From assembly GCA_963744875.1 (NCBI GenBank), contig CAVUVQ010000048.1, forward strand, positions 1 through 64,000: DNA of 64,000 nucleotides, given 5' to 3'. Made by a program: the position numbers and the translations under genes. The notes beneath the pieces were generated by a model that was given only the letters and a program-made list of their open reading frames with translations, was not told the DNA's origin and made no database searches. The DNA is from JACDAE01 sp963744875 (GTDB lineage: Bacteria; Chloroflexota; Ktedonobacteria; Ktedonobacterales; Ktedonobacteraceae). Positions 29,055-37,858 of the stretch are shown here, one piece after another (positions within the stretch are counted from its first letter, which is position 1; every line of letters begins with the position of its first letter).

Positions 29055-30608
29055 TTTACAAAGTGATAGTAGTTCCTTCGCTTCACTAGAACGTCCACTA
29101 TACATGAGGTAAGCCGCGACATGCTTCACCAATCTGATGCGTGTCACTTCATCCTCATTCCATTGCTCACCTGAAGCGATACACACCAGCGCATGGGGCA
29201 GTAACTGCTCACACATCTGCTGATAATTGCTTTGTTCCTGATCCACCGGGAAAAGTCTGCTGATAGCTGCGATCACCCGCGTCGTCCATCGCCTCTGATC
29301 TCCTTCAGACATCCTTCCCTTGAGCACGATCTGTACCAATCGATGAATGCTCAACGTGTGGGTCCTTGCATCGCGTTGCACCAACGAATAATTCAACACT
29401 ATTTTGATCGCTGCATTGAACGCGAACGGATCGGAGAGAAGAGCCTCAAAGGATGACCCCAGTTGACGGGCACCTTCGAGAAATATCATTTCCGGAATAG
29501 CTTCTGGTGCCACGATCGCACAGACGGTGAGCAACTCTCTCGCCAATGGATTGCTCTGTTCGATTTGCTCAAATGCCTGGAGAAAGGTCCTGGAGACAGA
29601 TAAGGGATAGTCAGCATGTTCATCACGCTCTGCAAGGAGGCGCAATGGAGAATAATGGAAGAGTCGACGATAATCAGCCAGGCTACATTGCGTAGCTTCA
29701 ATATAAGTTCCTGCTTGCTCAAGGGCCAATGGCAGTCCATCCATTGCCGTAACAATCTCTTGCGCAATGACCTTGTCAGTGGAAGGAAAATCATCAATAC
29801 TACCCATCGTGGAAAGTAATCTCGCGCGACGAAGCAAGAAATGCATCCCATCCTCATTCGTCATACGCTCTAAATCTATTGTCTGGGTAGCGAATCCAGG
29901 AGCCTGTCTACATGACGTAAAGAGCAAGGAACCCCGGTGAGTCGAGGGCACCATTCCTTTGACCAGAGCTGGATCTTCCACATGATCGAAGATCACAAGC
30001 CAGTTGCTCTGATTGGTGAGCCAGCGCATAAGCGCAGCCTTTCTTGCCTCTTGACCTTGCTCACCCGGTAAGTTGAGCAAATTCGCAATGGCAATGATGC
30101 TGGTTGCTATGCTTTCGTCGGTCTCGGCATTGATCCAGAAGACCGCTGCATAATCTTGAGCATAACGATAAGCATATTCGATGGCGACCTGTGTTTTTCC
30201 ACTCCCGCTCAATCCGCTCAGCGTGCAGGATCGGCTGGAAGGCATTATCTGTTCATCATTAAATAGAGTGTATAGCGTATAGAGAATATCCTCCCGACCA
30301 GTAAAGAGGGGATTGCGTGGATAGGGGACATTCCATAATGCTGGCAGCGCTGGCGTAGAGGTATCTTGCTCTGGATTTTTTATCGTGGGATCAGGCAACA
30401 AACCTAACTCTACAGCGTTTTTGCCGAATAACTCGCAGAGCTTTTCTCGATAGAAGCGTTGCGGCATACGTTCCCCACGTTCCCAGCGTCCAACCGCTAA
30501 CTTCATGACTCCAATTGCATCAGCAACTTCTAATTGTGTCCAGCCGCGCTCTTTACGCATCTGCCGCAACTGATTATGCGTTTTTTCTTGACTTCCCTGC
30601 TCTAACAT
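29019..30608 (-). CDS. XRE-family regulator with NB-ARC ATPase, short form
   Basis: A 529-aa protein. Residues about 10-65 are a Cro/C1-type helix-turn-helix (RQMRKERGWTQLEVADAIGV). After a linker an NB-ARC/STAND NTPase follows with P-loop LSGLSGSGKTQVAIEYAY, Walker B WLVIFDHVED and the GLPLALEQAG motif. Relatives normally continue with several hundred residues of TPR repeats; here the protein stops soon after the winged-helix region (SGRSSEAKELLSLC), so the sensor part is almost absent. The ATG at 30608 is preceded by AGGGAGC. It converges on the RHS-linked cassette. STAND proteins of this kind act as signal-triggered switches. Confidence 0.85.
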   Translation of the reverse strand: MLEQGSQEKTHNQLRQMRKERGWTQLEVADAIGVMKLAVGRWERGERMPQRFYREKLCELFGKNAVELGLLPDPTIKNPEQDTSTPALPALWNVPYPRNPLFTGREDILYTLYTLFNDEQIMPSSRSCTLSGLSGSGKTQVAIEYAYRYAQDYAAVFWINAETDESIATSIIAIANLLNLPGEQGQEARKAALMRWLTNQSNWLVIFDHVEDPALVKGMVPSTHRGSLLFTSCRQAPGFATQTIDLERMTNEDGMHFLLRRARLLSTMGSIDDFPSTDKVIAQEIVTAMDGLPLALEQAGTYIEATQCSLADYRRLFHYSPLRLLAERDEHADYPLSVSRTFLQAFEQIEQSNPLARELLTVCAIVAPEAIPEMIFLEGARQLGSSFEALLSDPFAFNAAIKIVLNYSLVQRDARTHTLSIHRLVQIVLKGRMSEGDQRRWTTRVIAAISRLFPVDQEQSNYQQMCEQLLPHALVCIASGEQWNEDEVTRIRLVKHVAAYLMYSGRSSEAKELLSLCKLEDNEQFRLLQ

Positions 30609-30687
30609 AACTGTAAATGTAAGCTCCCTTTCATTCTGTTTATAATATAACAAGAACAGCGAAAAAGAGCAACTTCTATGAGCGTCT

Positions 30688-30736
30688 CAAAAGAGGCTCA
30701 GGGTTTCTTAACGGATGCTCAAGAACCGCTCAATGA
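30688..30736. promoter_or_regulatory. GCTCA direct-repeat element, copy 2
   Basis: GCTCA at 30696, 30717 and 30728 (steps 21 and 11 bp), the same element as at 19284-19332. It ends about 46-50 bp ahead of the -35 box of the permease promoter, a normal place for an activator. Confidence 0.6.
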
Positions 30737-30781
30737 GATGGTTTTTGCTGAGAAAACTGATAGAATAAAGGACGAAAGACC

Positions 30782-30811
30782 TTGACAGAGAACTGGCACC
30801 TTCCATAGTAT
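30782..30811 (+). promoter_or_regulatory. Promoter of the KimA-like gene
   Basis: A perfect TTGACA (30782-30787), an 18-base spacer and TAGTAT (30806-30811), about 30 bases upstream of the start codon region at 30843. Confidence 0.5.
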
Positions 30812-30842
30812 AAGACCATTCAGATTAGAGGAGAGTAAAGCT

Positions 30843-32957
30843 ATGGAACCACCAGAGAAGCCGCCAACCACTGGCAATACTGGTCAGGAGAACAGGGAGA
30901 ACAAACCCAGACTGCTTGGCGAGGACGATTTTGATCTGTCGTTGCCCGGTATTGTCGAGGAACGGCGCGGCAGCTCTCTGGGGAATATGCGCGTGCGGAT
31001 CGTGCGTCCACGTAATCTGGAGTTCCGGCGTGTAGCAGCCGGCGAACTGGAAGCAACACAAGTCGTAGATGTTCCGAAACGTGGCCTGCAACGCGCAACC
31101 TATCTCGCCAAACGCTTTTTTATTGGGGTTCCCATCGCAACCGCAATGGCCGAAAATGAACGCCTCTCAAAATTTAAAGCCCTGGCAATGCTCTCCTCCG
31201 ACGCCATTTCCTCGGTCGCATTTGCATCTGAAGCCATTCTCATCAACCTCGTAGCCGCTGGCTCTGTCCATCTTGGCCTGACATTACCAATTAGCCTTGT
31301 GATTATCGTCCTACTGGCGATCGTCGCCATCTCCTACCGCCAGACGATACCCGCGTATCCTAACGGCGGTGGATCATATACAGTGGCACGCGAGAATCTG
31401 GGTATCCTACCAGGACTTGTCGCCGCTGCCGCTCTCATGATTGATTATGTGCTCAACGTTGCCGTCTGTGTCGCCGCTGGTGTGCATAATATCGTCTCGG
31501 CTATTCCGTCCCTGAGCCCCTATATCGTGCCAATTGATATTGCCCTGGTGATCATTGTCACCTTGCTTAATCTGCGTGGCGTGCGCGAATCTGGCACCAT
31601 CTTCGCCTTCCCCACCTATTTCTTTGTCGCCAGCGCCTCTTTACTGATTGTTGTCGGACTCATCAAAGCTTATGTCTTCCTGCATCAGCCGCTGATTGGA
31701 CAGTTTACACCGACCGTACAGTCCCTGGAACCATTATCTATTTTTGTGATCCTGCGCTCGTTTGCGACCGGTTGTACCGCGATGACCGGTGTTGAGGCGA
31801 TCTCCAATGGCGTCCCCGTCTTTCGCAAGCCAGAGACGCGCAATGCTGCAATTACCCTGACATGGATGGCCGTCATCCTGGGAACGCTCTTCCTGGGCAT
31901 CACGCTGCTGGCGATGACCTACGCCGTGCAGGCTGAGCCATCAGGTACGCCCACGGTGATTGCAAAGATTGCCACCCATGTATTTTCAGGCCCCTTAGCC
32001 TTTATGGTGCCCATCTTCCTGCTTTCGGTGCTCGGTATCCTGACGCTCTCCGCCGAAACCAGTTATGCCGATTTCCCACGCCTGGCTTCGCTGCTGGCTC
32101 GTGATCGCTTCCTCCCTAATCAGTTTTCGTTTCGCGGTGATCGTCTTGCTTTCTCAGTCGGCATCATCGTGCTTGCCGTGCTTGCCAGTCTCCTGTTGAT
32201 CATCTTTGGTGGTAGTACCGATGCACTCATCAATCTGTTCGCCGTCGGTGTCTTTATCGCATTCACACTCTCACAGGCTGGCATGGTGATGCACTGGTGG
32301 CATCTGCGCTCACAGCATTGGCAACGCAGTATGGTTATCAATGGGGTTGGTGCTGTGACGACGGGGATAGTTGCTCTGGTCATTGCGGCAACGAAGTTTC
32401 TTGAGGGAGCCTGGATTGTGGTACTGCTGATCCCTATCATGGTCCTGCTCTTCCTGGCTATCAACCGTCATTACCAGCGCTTCGAGCGTGAGCGCACCTT
32501 CGACATCCCCATGCGTCCACAGGATATTCATCATCGCCTGATCGTTCCTATCGACCGCCTGGATCGTGGCTCTATCCAGAGCCTGGCCTACGCACGCTCC
32601 ATCTCTTCGCACGTGACCGCCGTGCATGTGGTGATCGATGTAGATAAAGCGGATACCCTGCGCGAGGATTGGGATCGCTGGCAGCACCACATTGGTGCCA
32701 ACGAAGATACGCACCTCCTCGTCATTGACTCTCCCTATCGCTCATTGAACCGCCCCTTGCTCGCCTACATCGATACCATCCATGAACGACATCCCCAGGA
32801 TACATTGACCGTTGTATTGGCCGAATTTGTCGTTGCGCACTGGTGGGAATCCTTCCTGCACAATCAGACGGCCTTCCGCCTGAAGGCCGCACTGCTCTTC
32901 CGTCCCGGTATCGTCGTGGTGAACCTGCCACAACATTTGAAAGATCGACTATTGTAG
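30843..32957 (+). CDS. KimA-like APC-superfamily permease (probable K+ transporter)
   Basis: A 704-aa membrane protein. After a soluble N-terminus of about 100 residues come 12 membrane segments of the APC fold. Several stretches closely follow Bacillus KimA (YdaO): ALAMLSSDAISSVAFASEA, SYRQTIPAYPNGGGSYTVA, LLNLRGVRESG and ATGCTAMTGVEAISNGVP. The C-terminal 200 residues are cytosolic with a Usp-like alpha/beta fold (HRLIVPIDRLDRGSIQSLAYA). KimA is a high-affinity K+/H+ symporter, so potassium uptake is likely, although amino acid transport cannot be excluded. GAGGAGAG precedes the ATG. Its upstream region shares a regulatory element with the DUF4118 sensor gene; no ydaO-type c-di-AMP riboswitch is seen. 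Confidence 0.85.
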   Translation: MEPPEKPPTTGNTGQENRENKPRLLGEDDFDLSLPGIVEERRGSSLGNMRVRIVRPRNLEFRRVAAGELEATQVVDVPKRGLQRATYLAKRFFIGVPIATAMAENERLSKFKALAMLSSDAISSVAFASEAILINLVAAGSVHLGLTLPISLVIIVLLAIVAISYRQTIPAYPNGGGSYTVARENLGILPGLVAAAALMIDYVLNVAVCVAAGVHNIVSAIPSLSPYIVPIDIALVIIVTLLNLRGVRESGTIFAFPTYFFVASASLLIVVGLIKAYVFLHQPLIGQFTPTVQSLEPLSIFVILRSFATGCTAMTGVEAISNGVPVFRKPETRNAAITLTWMAVILGTLFLGITLLAMTYAVQAEPSGTPTVIAKIATHVFSGPLAFMVPIFLLSVLGILTLSAETSYADFPRLASLLARDRFLPNQFSFRGDRLAFSVGIIVLAVLASLLLIIFGGSTDALINLFAVGVFIAFTLSQAGMVMHWWHLRSQHWQRSMVINGVGAVTTGIVALVIAATKFLEGAWIVVLLIPIMVLLFLAINRHYQRFERERTFDIPMRPQDIHHRLIVPIDRLDRGSIQSLAYARSISSHVTAVHVVIDVDKADTLREDWDRWQHHIGANEDTHLLVIDSPYRSLNRPLLAYIDTIHERHPQDTLTVVLAEFVVAHWWESFLHNQTAFRLKAALLFRPGIVVVNLPQHLKDRLL

Positions 32958-33002
32958 TTGAGGGTAGATGCCTCTTGACGAATAGAACATCGGTTCCTTA
33001 TA

Positions 33003-34175
33003 ATGGTGAGTATGCTAGTACAAATGCTTCCGGACACCATGACCAGACTCATTCAGGTGAGTAATGAGACGCTCTATGAACCTGCTGGTGACCAACCTCA
33101 GCAGGAACGCCGTCATGCATCCTACCAATCACAGAGTCTTGCTGAATGTATTACCAATGTTGCCACACCGAAGGGCGCTAAACCTATTCTCAAGACGATG
33201 ATAACAACAGCTTGCGAACGTAACTGCCACTATTGCCCATTTCGCGCTGGCCGCAGCAAAATGAAACGTCTCACGTTTACTCCCGACGAACTGGCAGGCA
33301 GTCTTGATACTTTGCAGCGTGCAGGGAAAGTACAGGGCATGTTTCTCTCTTCAGGTATCATTAAAGGGAGCATCACGACACAGGATAAAATCATCGATAC
33401 CGCCGAAATTGTGCGCAACCGTTACAAATATCGCGGTTATCTTCACCTTAAAGTGATGCCAGGTATCCAATATGCGCAATTGTATCGCCTGATGCAACTG
33501 GCCGATAGAGTCTCCGTGAATCTGGAGGGACCGACGCAGGAACGTTTAAACGCCCTGGCACCGAAGAAGGATTTTATCTCCGAATTGCTTAGCATGTTAC
33601 ATCTGGCCGAGAAGATTTGGCGCGAACATCCAGAACAGAGACTGGCCGGTACGGTAACCCAGTTCGTCGTCGGTGCAGTCGGCGATACCGATGCTGAATT
33701 GCTCTCCCTCAGTCATGACCTTTATAGGAATGCAGGCCTCACACGCGCCTATTATTCAGGCTTCAGCCCAATCATCCAGACACCCTTTGAGAATCTCACT
33801 CCGACTGATCCATTACGTGAACATCGCCTCTATCAGGCCAGTTTTTTGTTGCGTGATTATGGTTGGTCCGTGGAAGATCTGCCATTACTGAATAACGGAA
33901 ATATGGAACTTGAATCTGATCCCAAGAAGACCTGGGCAGAACTCCATCTGCGCAACGCTCCCCTTGAAATCATGACTGCAAGACGCGATCAATTGTTACG
34001 TGTACCCGGTATTGGCCCCAAAGGGGCAGATGCCATTATACGTGCGCGTCGCCTCGGTCACCTCACCGACCTTGCCCACCTGCGCCAACTAAATATTCGC
34101 GCCCCCGAACAATCAGCCCCCTACATCTTGTTAGGTGGTCGTAGACCAACTATGCAGATGAAGTTGTTTGATTAA
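33003..34175 (+). CDS. Radical SAM protein with C-terminal helix-hairpin-helix (putative DNA modification/repair)
   Basis: A 390-aa protein. The radical SAM cluster motif CxxxCxxC is TACERNCHYCPFRAGR, binding a 4Fe-4S cluster and S-adenosylmethionine. A TIM-barrel-like middle (FLSSGIIKGSITTQDKI, HLKVMPGIQYAQ, RVSVNLEGPTQERL) and a C-terminal HhH DNA-binding motif (LLRVPGIGPKGADAIIRAR) match the group annotated as putative DNA modification/repair radical SAM proteins. In many genomes this group is linked with a uracil-DNA-glycosylase-like partner; none is next to it here. The start could also be codon 4 or 9. Substrate unproven. Confidence 0.88.
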   Translation: MVSMLVQMLPDTMTRLIQVSNETLYEPAGDQPQQERRHASYQSQSLAECITNVATPKGAKPILKTMITTACERNCHYCPFRAGRSKMKRLTFTPDELAGSLDTLQRAGKVQGMFLSSGIIKGSITTQDKIIDTAEIVRNRYKYRGYLHLKVMPGIQYAQLYRLMQLADRVSVNLEGPTQERLNALAPKKDFISELLSMLHLAEKIWREHPEQRLAGTVTQFVVGAVGDTDAELLSLSHDLYRNAGLTRAYYSGFSPIIQTPFENLTPTDPLREHRLYQASFLLRDYGWSVEDLPLLNNGNMELESDPKKTWAELHLRNAPLEIMTARRDQLLRVPGIGPKGADAIIRARRLGHLTDLAHLRQLNIRAPEQSAPYILLGGRRPTMQMKLFD

Positions 34176-34258
34176 CTTTACAATTACTGCTCTATATTAT
34201 CAACGCTTTTCAATGAATGCTTTTTGTGTTTCATTGAAGAAAACCTTTAATCTGTAAA

Positions 34259-34346
34259 TTGACAATTTGTTGTTTATATTTTATACTAGTAGTAGCGCAC
34301 ATTGACGCGACAAATTGTTGACATCTTTCCTTTTGTGCTTTATTTA
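34259..34346 (+). promoter_or_regulatory. Tandem promoters ahead of the rhamnogalacturonan operon
   Basis: Two near-consensus promoters: TTGACA (34259)-17-TATACT (34282-34287) and TTGACA (34318)-17-TATTTA (34341-34346). Mirror motifs ACAATTTGT (34262-34270) and ACAAATTGT (34310-34318) overlap both -35 boxes and could be an operator. Confidence 0.55.
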
Positions 34347-34724
34347 ATAGTAATTAAAGTGTAAAAAAGGTGAAAGCAGCAAAGAATCGCAGTATATTAC
34401 ATAAGATGTGTAAATATGTTATTGTGCGTAGGACGCCGGATAGAAGATGATGCACGAAATGCATGGATGCAGAAAGTTGGTGCACTACGCTATGTATGTT
34501 CCTCTCATCCACATTTCTTTTTGCTATTTCTTTGCTACAGAGGGTATGTAGCGAACAAGCCTCGCATCATCAGGATCGAAAGCTGTTCCTTCAGGTATCT
34601 TTAAATCTGCCACATTGATGTGGTAGAGATTGTAGTCAGAAAGAGGGCGAAGCCATCGTCCTACCCAACTGTCTCGCCTGCAATGAGTGCTGGCCTGGCT
34701 GTCCCTATTCAAGGAGGAAAAAAT
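34347..34724 (+). other. Long presumed leader of the rhamnogalacturonan operon
   Basis: If transcription starts near 34294 or 34353, the leader before the start at 34725 is about 370-430 bases. No riboswitch class is recognised and no small gene is convincing. An open minus-strand frame at 34524-34712 looks somewhat protein-like but lacks a ribosome site. Confidence 0.4.
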
Positions 34725-36470
34725 ATGTCACCAAAGCGAAAACGCACCGCACGGATGTGGGCCTCGCTCATCTTCATCCTCGGATTGTTTGTTTCAGGAA
34801 TATCACTGTCTACGTCACACACGCTCCACGCGCTTGCAAGTCCCGCGCATAAGGCGGCAGCCAGCCCGGTTCAGTTGAGCGTATCAGGTATGAATGCGAC
34901 GATCTCCAATGGCCTCTATACCATTAAGTTCAATAGTGCCGGATTGGGCTATTCCCTTGTTATTAATGGGAAAGAACTCGTTGGGCCTGGCTTTGGAATT
35001 TATTGTTCGATTAATGGGGATACGTATTTTAATCCTACGCAGTTACGCGTCATAACGAACACGACGACGATGGCTGATATTGCTTACATTAGTAGCTGGG
35101 GCGAACTGCACTACGTTGTGCGCAGTGGTGTTAGTGGGCTTTACACCTACTTTGTGGCGACTGGCATTGGGAATGTCGGCGAGTTCCGCACCGTATATCG
35201 CCTTGATGGTAGCATCTTCCGTAACGGCTATAACTCTGAACGTTCAGGCGTGTTTCCTACCCTGAGTGAGATTCAGCAATCGAAGGTGGTGCAGGATCAG
35301 ACCTTCCAGCTTCCTAATGGGAGCATCTATAGCAAATACGACTGGGCCTCATATGTTGCGGACGACAAAGTTCATGGTATCTATGGTGGCGGCTATGGTG
35401 CCTGGATGATTTCGCCCAGCCACGAGTATATCGAGGGCGGTCCGATGAAGCAGGAATTAATGGTTCATATTGAGAGCCTCACGGGTGATGGCACACTCCT
35501 CAATATGCTGGTCGGCGCTCACTTTGGAACCCCCAGCGTAACGATCCCCAGTGGTAAGATCTATGGCCCCTGGTTGGTCTACTTCAATAACGGGAGCAGT
35601 AGCGACGCATTGGCTCAGGCGGCTAAAGAAGAGGCACAGTGGCCCTATACATGGTTATCCAATTCGCATTATCCCCTTGCCCGTACAGGCGTGACTGGTA
35701 CGTTACGGCTCGCCGATGGACGACCAGCCTCAGGTGCCATGGTCACTCTAGCAAAACCTGGTGGTGACATCTATACGCAAGGAACTGACTACATCTTCTA
35801 TGCTCGTGCCGATGCAAATGGTCATTTCACGATCCCGAATGTGCGTCCGAATACCTATAGCCTCTATGCATATGCTATGGGAGGAAGCATTGGTGATGTC
35901 ACGAATCAGTATGAGCATGACAACGTCATCATCAGCGGCTCTGCAAAAGACCTGGGTACGTTGATCTGGTCTCCTCCGGTATATGCCAATACACTCTGGC
36001 AGATTGGTACCGCTGATCACAAGGCGGATGAGTTCAAGGTTGGAAATCTACCGCGCCACTATGGGCTAAACGACCTGGTACCTGCTAACCTGACCTACAC
36101 CATCGGACAGAGCACGCCCGCCAATAACTGGTATTATGCACAGACGAAGGTGGGAACCTGGACGGTGAATTTTACCCTCAACCATACGTATAGCGGTACA
36201 GGCCATTTAACGGTGGCACTTGCAGGAGCAACCAGAACTGCGAAAGTTACCGTGGGAGTCAATGGTACTTCCATTGGATCATTTCCGACGTATGCCAATG
36301 ATCAGGCCATTTATCGGAGTGCCAATCAGAGCGGTACCTATCACCTGATACTCCTAAGTTTCCCGGCATCACGCTTAAAAGTGGGCGCTAATAGCGTAAC
36401 GTTCCACGCAACAACCGTAAGTAGCGGTGGTGGGGCCATGTATGATACAGTCAAATTAGAAGTTGGCTGA
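34725..36470 (+). CDS. Secreted rhamnogalacturonan lyase, PL4 family
   Basis: A 581-aa secreted enzyme. AAGGAGG seven bases upstream sets the start at 34725, giving a clean signal peptide (MWASLIFILGLFVSGISLS, then LHALASPA). The order of domains is that of PL4 lyases: an N-terminal super-beta-sandwich catalytic domain, a fibronectin/carboxypeptidase-regulatory-like domain (GTLRLADGRPASGAMVTLA, NGHFTIPNVRPNTYSLYAY) and a C-terminal carbohydrate-binding jelly roll beginning LWQIGTADHKADEFKVG. It cleaves the rhamnose-galacturonate backbone of pectin by beta-elimination. The acetylesterase gene follows after 37 bases, so the pair acts together. Confidence 0.9.
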   Translation: MSPKRKRTARMWASLIFILGLFVSGISLSTSHTLHALASPAHKAAASPVQLSVSGMNATISNGLYTIKFNSAGLGYSLVINGKELVGPGFGIYCSINGDTYFNPTQLRVITNTTTMADIAYISSWGELHYVVRSGVSGLYTYFVATGIGNVGEFRTVYRLDGSIFRNGYNSERSGVFPTLSEIQQSKVVQDQTFQLPNGSIYSKYDWASYVADDKVHGIYGGGYGAWMISPSHEYIEGGPMKQELMVHIESLTGDGTLLNMLVGAHFGTPSVTIPSGKIYGPWLVYFNNGSSSDALAQAAKEEAQWPYTWLSNSHYPLARTGVTGTLRLADGRPASGAMVTLAKPGGDIYTQGTDYIFYARADANGHFTIPNVRPNTYSLYAYAMGGSIGDVTNQYEHDNVIISGSAKDLGTLIWSPPVYANTLWQIGTADHKADEFKVGNLPRHYGLNDLVPANLTYTIGQSTPANNWYYAQTKVGTWTVNFTLNHTYSGTGHLTVALAGATRTAKVTVGVNGTSIGSFPTYANDQAIYRSANQSGTYHLILLSFPASRLKVGANSVTFHATTVSSGGGAMYDTVKLEVG

Positions 36471-36507
36471 GTACTCAATGGTGTAAAAGAAAAGGATTTC
36501 ATAAAAA

Positions 36508-37806
36508 ATGGAAGCAAAAAAGCGTATTGCTATTTCCTTTACGATCATGCTTGTGATCGTGGGAACCGTCTTCGTACTTCTCAATCCTGGTCAGGGTGTG
36601 AAAGCAGCGGCAGGAAGAGCATCAACTCCTGCTGCCAGTACTAACCCTCTGAACTGTCAGCTAATCACAGCAGGAGCGACTCCCGTGCATCCCGTCAGTT
36701 TTCCGGCTAAATTTGCCTTCGGAAGTGGACCTGTTGCGGCTGGCTATACGCCTGTATTGGCAACTACCGCCTATAGTGCTTCACGTGGGTATGGTTTTGC
36801 CGATACTGCAAACCTGGTTTCCGTCGATCGTGGTGCACCCGATGCCTTACACAGGCACTTTATTACCAGCAGCAAGTCGTTTATCTTTAATGTAGATGTT
36901 CCAAATGGTGATTATAATGTCACCGTTCTTATGGGAGATAACGCTGCAACATCTGCAAATACGGTGAAATCTCAGTGTGGACGTGTAGTGCTCAATAAAC
37001 TGACAACCGTCAAAGGTCAGTTTAGCAGTCAGACCTTTACGGTCAATGTCGCAGATGCGCAACTAAACCTGCAATTTGCCTGGACGGCACCAAAAGTCGA
37101 GGCCGTTGAAATTGATAAAGCGCCTGCTGCAACCACAATCTTCCTGGCAGGTGACTCAACAGTCTGCGATCAGCAACCCATGTCTGATCCCTATATTAGC
37201 TATGGTGGCTGGGGGCAGATGCTCACTTCCTACTTCAAACCAGGCGTAGCGATTGCCAATTATGCAGGCTCAGGACGTTCCTCTATCAGCTTCATCAATG
37301 AAGGGCGTTTAGATGCCATTCTGAAGGTGATCAAGCCGAACGATTACTTATTCATTCAGTTTGGCCATAATGATGAGCATGCCGGTTCAGGCAGTTCTCC
37401 CTTTACGACCTACAAAGCTGCCTTACAGAAATATATCGATGGGGCTCGTGCTCATCATGCGATCCCGGTGCTGGTGACGCCTGTCGCAAGGAGAAGTTTC
37501 GATAGCAAGGGTAACATCGTCGATACCCATGGAAATTATCCAGTCGCTATGCGCCAACTGGCAGCGGCAGATAACGTACAACTGATCGATTTGACTGCGC
37601 TGAGCATGGCATACTTCCAGAAGTTGGGACCTACGGGAACTCAGTCGGTCTTCTTCTTCCTGAAGGCTGGTGTATCTCCTGACTATCCCAATGGTGTGAA
37701 GGACAATACACACTTTCAAGTCAGTGGCGCAATTGAAGTGGCCGGTCTGGTTACCAACGCAATTAAATCTCAAAACATTCAGCCGTTGGCATCCGATCTC
37801 AAGTAA
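36508..37806 (+). CDS. Secreted rhamnogalacturonan acetylesterase, CE12 family
   Basis: A 432-aa secreted esterase. An N-terminal membrane/signal segment (ISFTIMLVIVGTVFVLL) is followed by a beta-sandwich accessory domain (FAFGSGPVAAGYTPV, RGYGFAD) and the SGNH catalytic domain. The catalytic blocks are FLAGDSTVCDQ (Ser), NYAGSGRSSISF, QFGHNDEH and DNTHFQVSGA (Asp/His). CE12 enzymes remove acetyl groups from rhamnogalacturonan I, clearing the way for the PL4 lyase encoded just upstream in the same operon. Confidence 0.93.
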   Translation: MEAKKRIAISFTIMLVIVGTVFVLLNPGQGVKAAAGRASTPAASTNPLNCQLITAGATPVHPVSFPAKFAFGSGPVAAGYTPVLATTAYSASRGYGFADTANLVSVDRGAPDALHRHFITSSKSFIFNVDVPNGDYNVTVLMGDNAATSANTVKSQCGRVVLNKLTTVKGQFSSQTFTVNVADAQLNLQFAWTAPKVEAVEIDKAPAATTIFLAGDSTVCDQQPMSDPYISYGGWGQMLTSYFKPGVAIANYAGSGRSSISFINEGRLDAILKVIKPNDYLFIQFGHNDEHAGSGSSPFTTYKAALQKYIDGARAHHAIPVLVTPVARRSFDSKGNIVDTHGNYPVAMRQLAAADNVQLIDLTALSMAYFQKLGPTGTQSVFFFLKAGVSPDYPNGVKDNTHFQVSGAIEVAGLVTNAIKSQNIQPLASDLK

Positions 37807-37823
37807 TAACGTATGAGGAAGCG

Positions 37824-37858
37824 ATACGACCATCTGGTTTATGTCTAGATGGTCGTAT
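37824..37858. terminator. Bidirectional terminator hairpin
   Basis: ATACGACCATCT (37824-37835) and AGATGGTCGTAT (37847-37858) form a perfect 12-bp stem with an 11-base loop between convergent genes. The right arm overlaps the last codons of the histidine kinase. No T-run is present. Confidence 0.55.

Noticed and set aside
34416..34604. 62-codon plus-strand frame before the PL4 gene
   Set aside because: Cys/His/Phe-rich random-looking sequence, no ribosome site.
34524..34712. Minus-strand 62-codon frame ending in a protein-like segment (NVADLKIPEGTAFDPDDARL)
   Set aside because: No ribosome site, lies in the leader of the rhamnogalacturonan operon on the opposite strand, no recognised family; at best a gene remnant.
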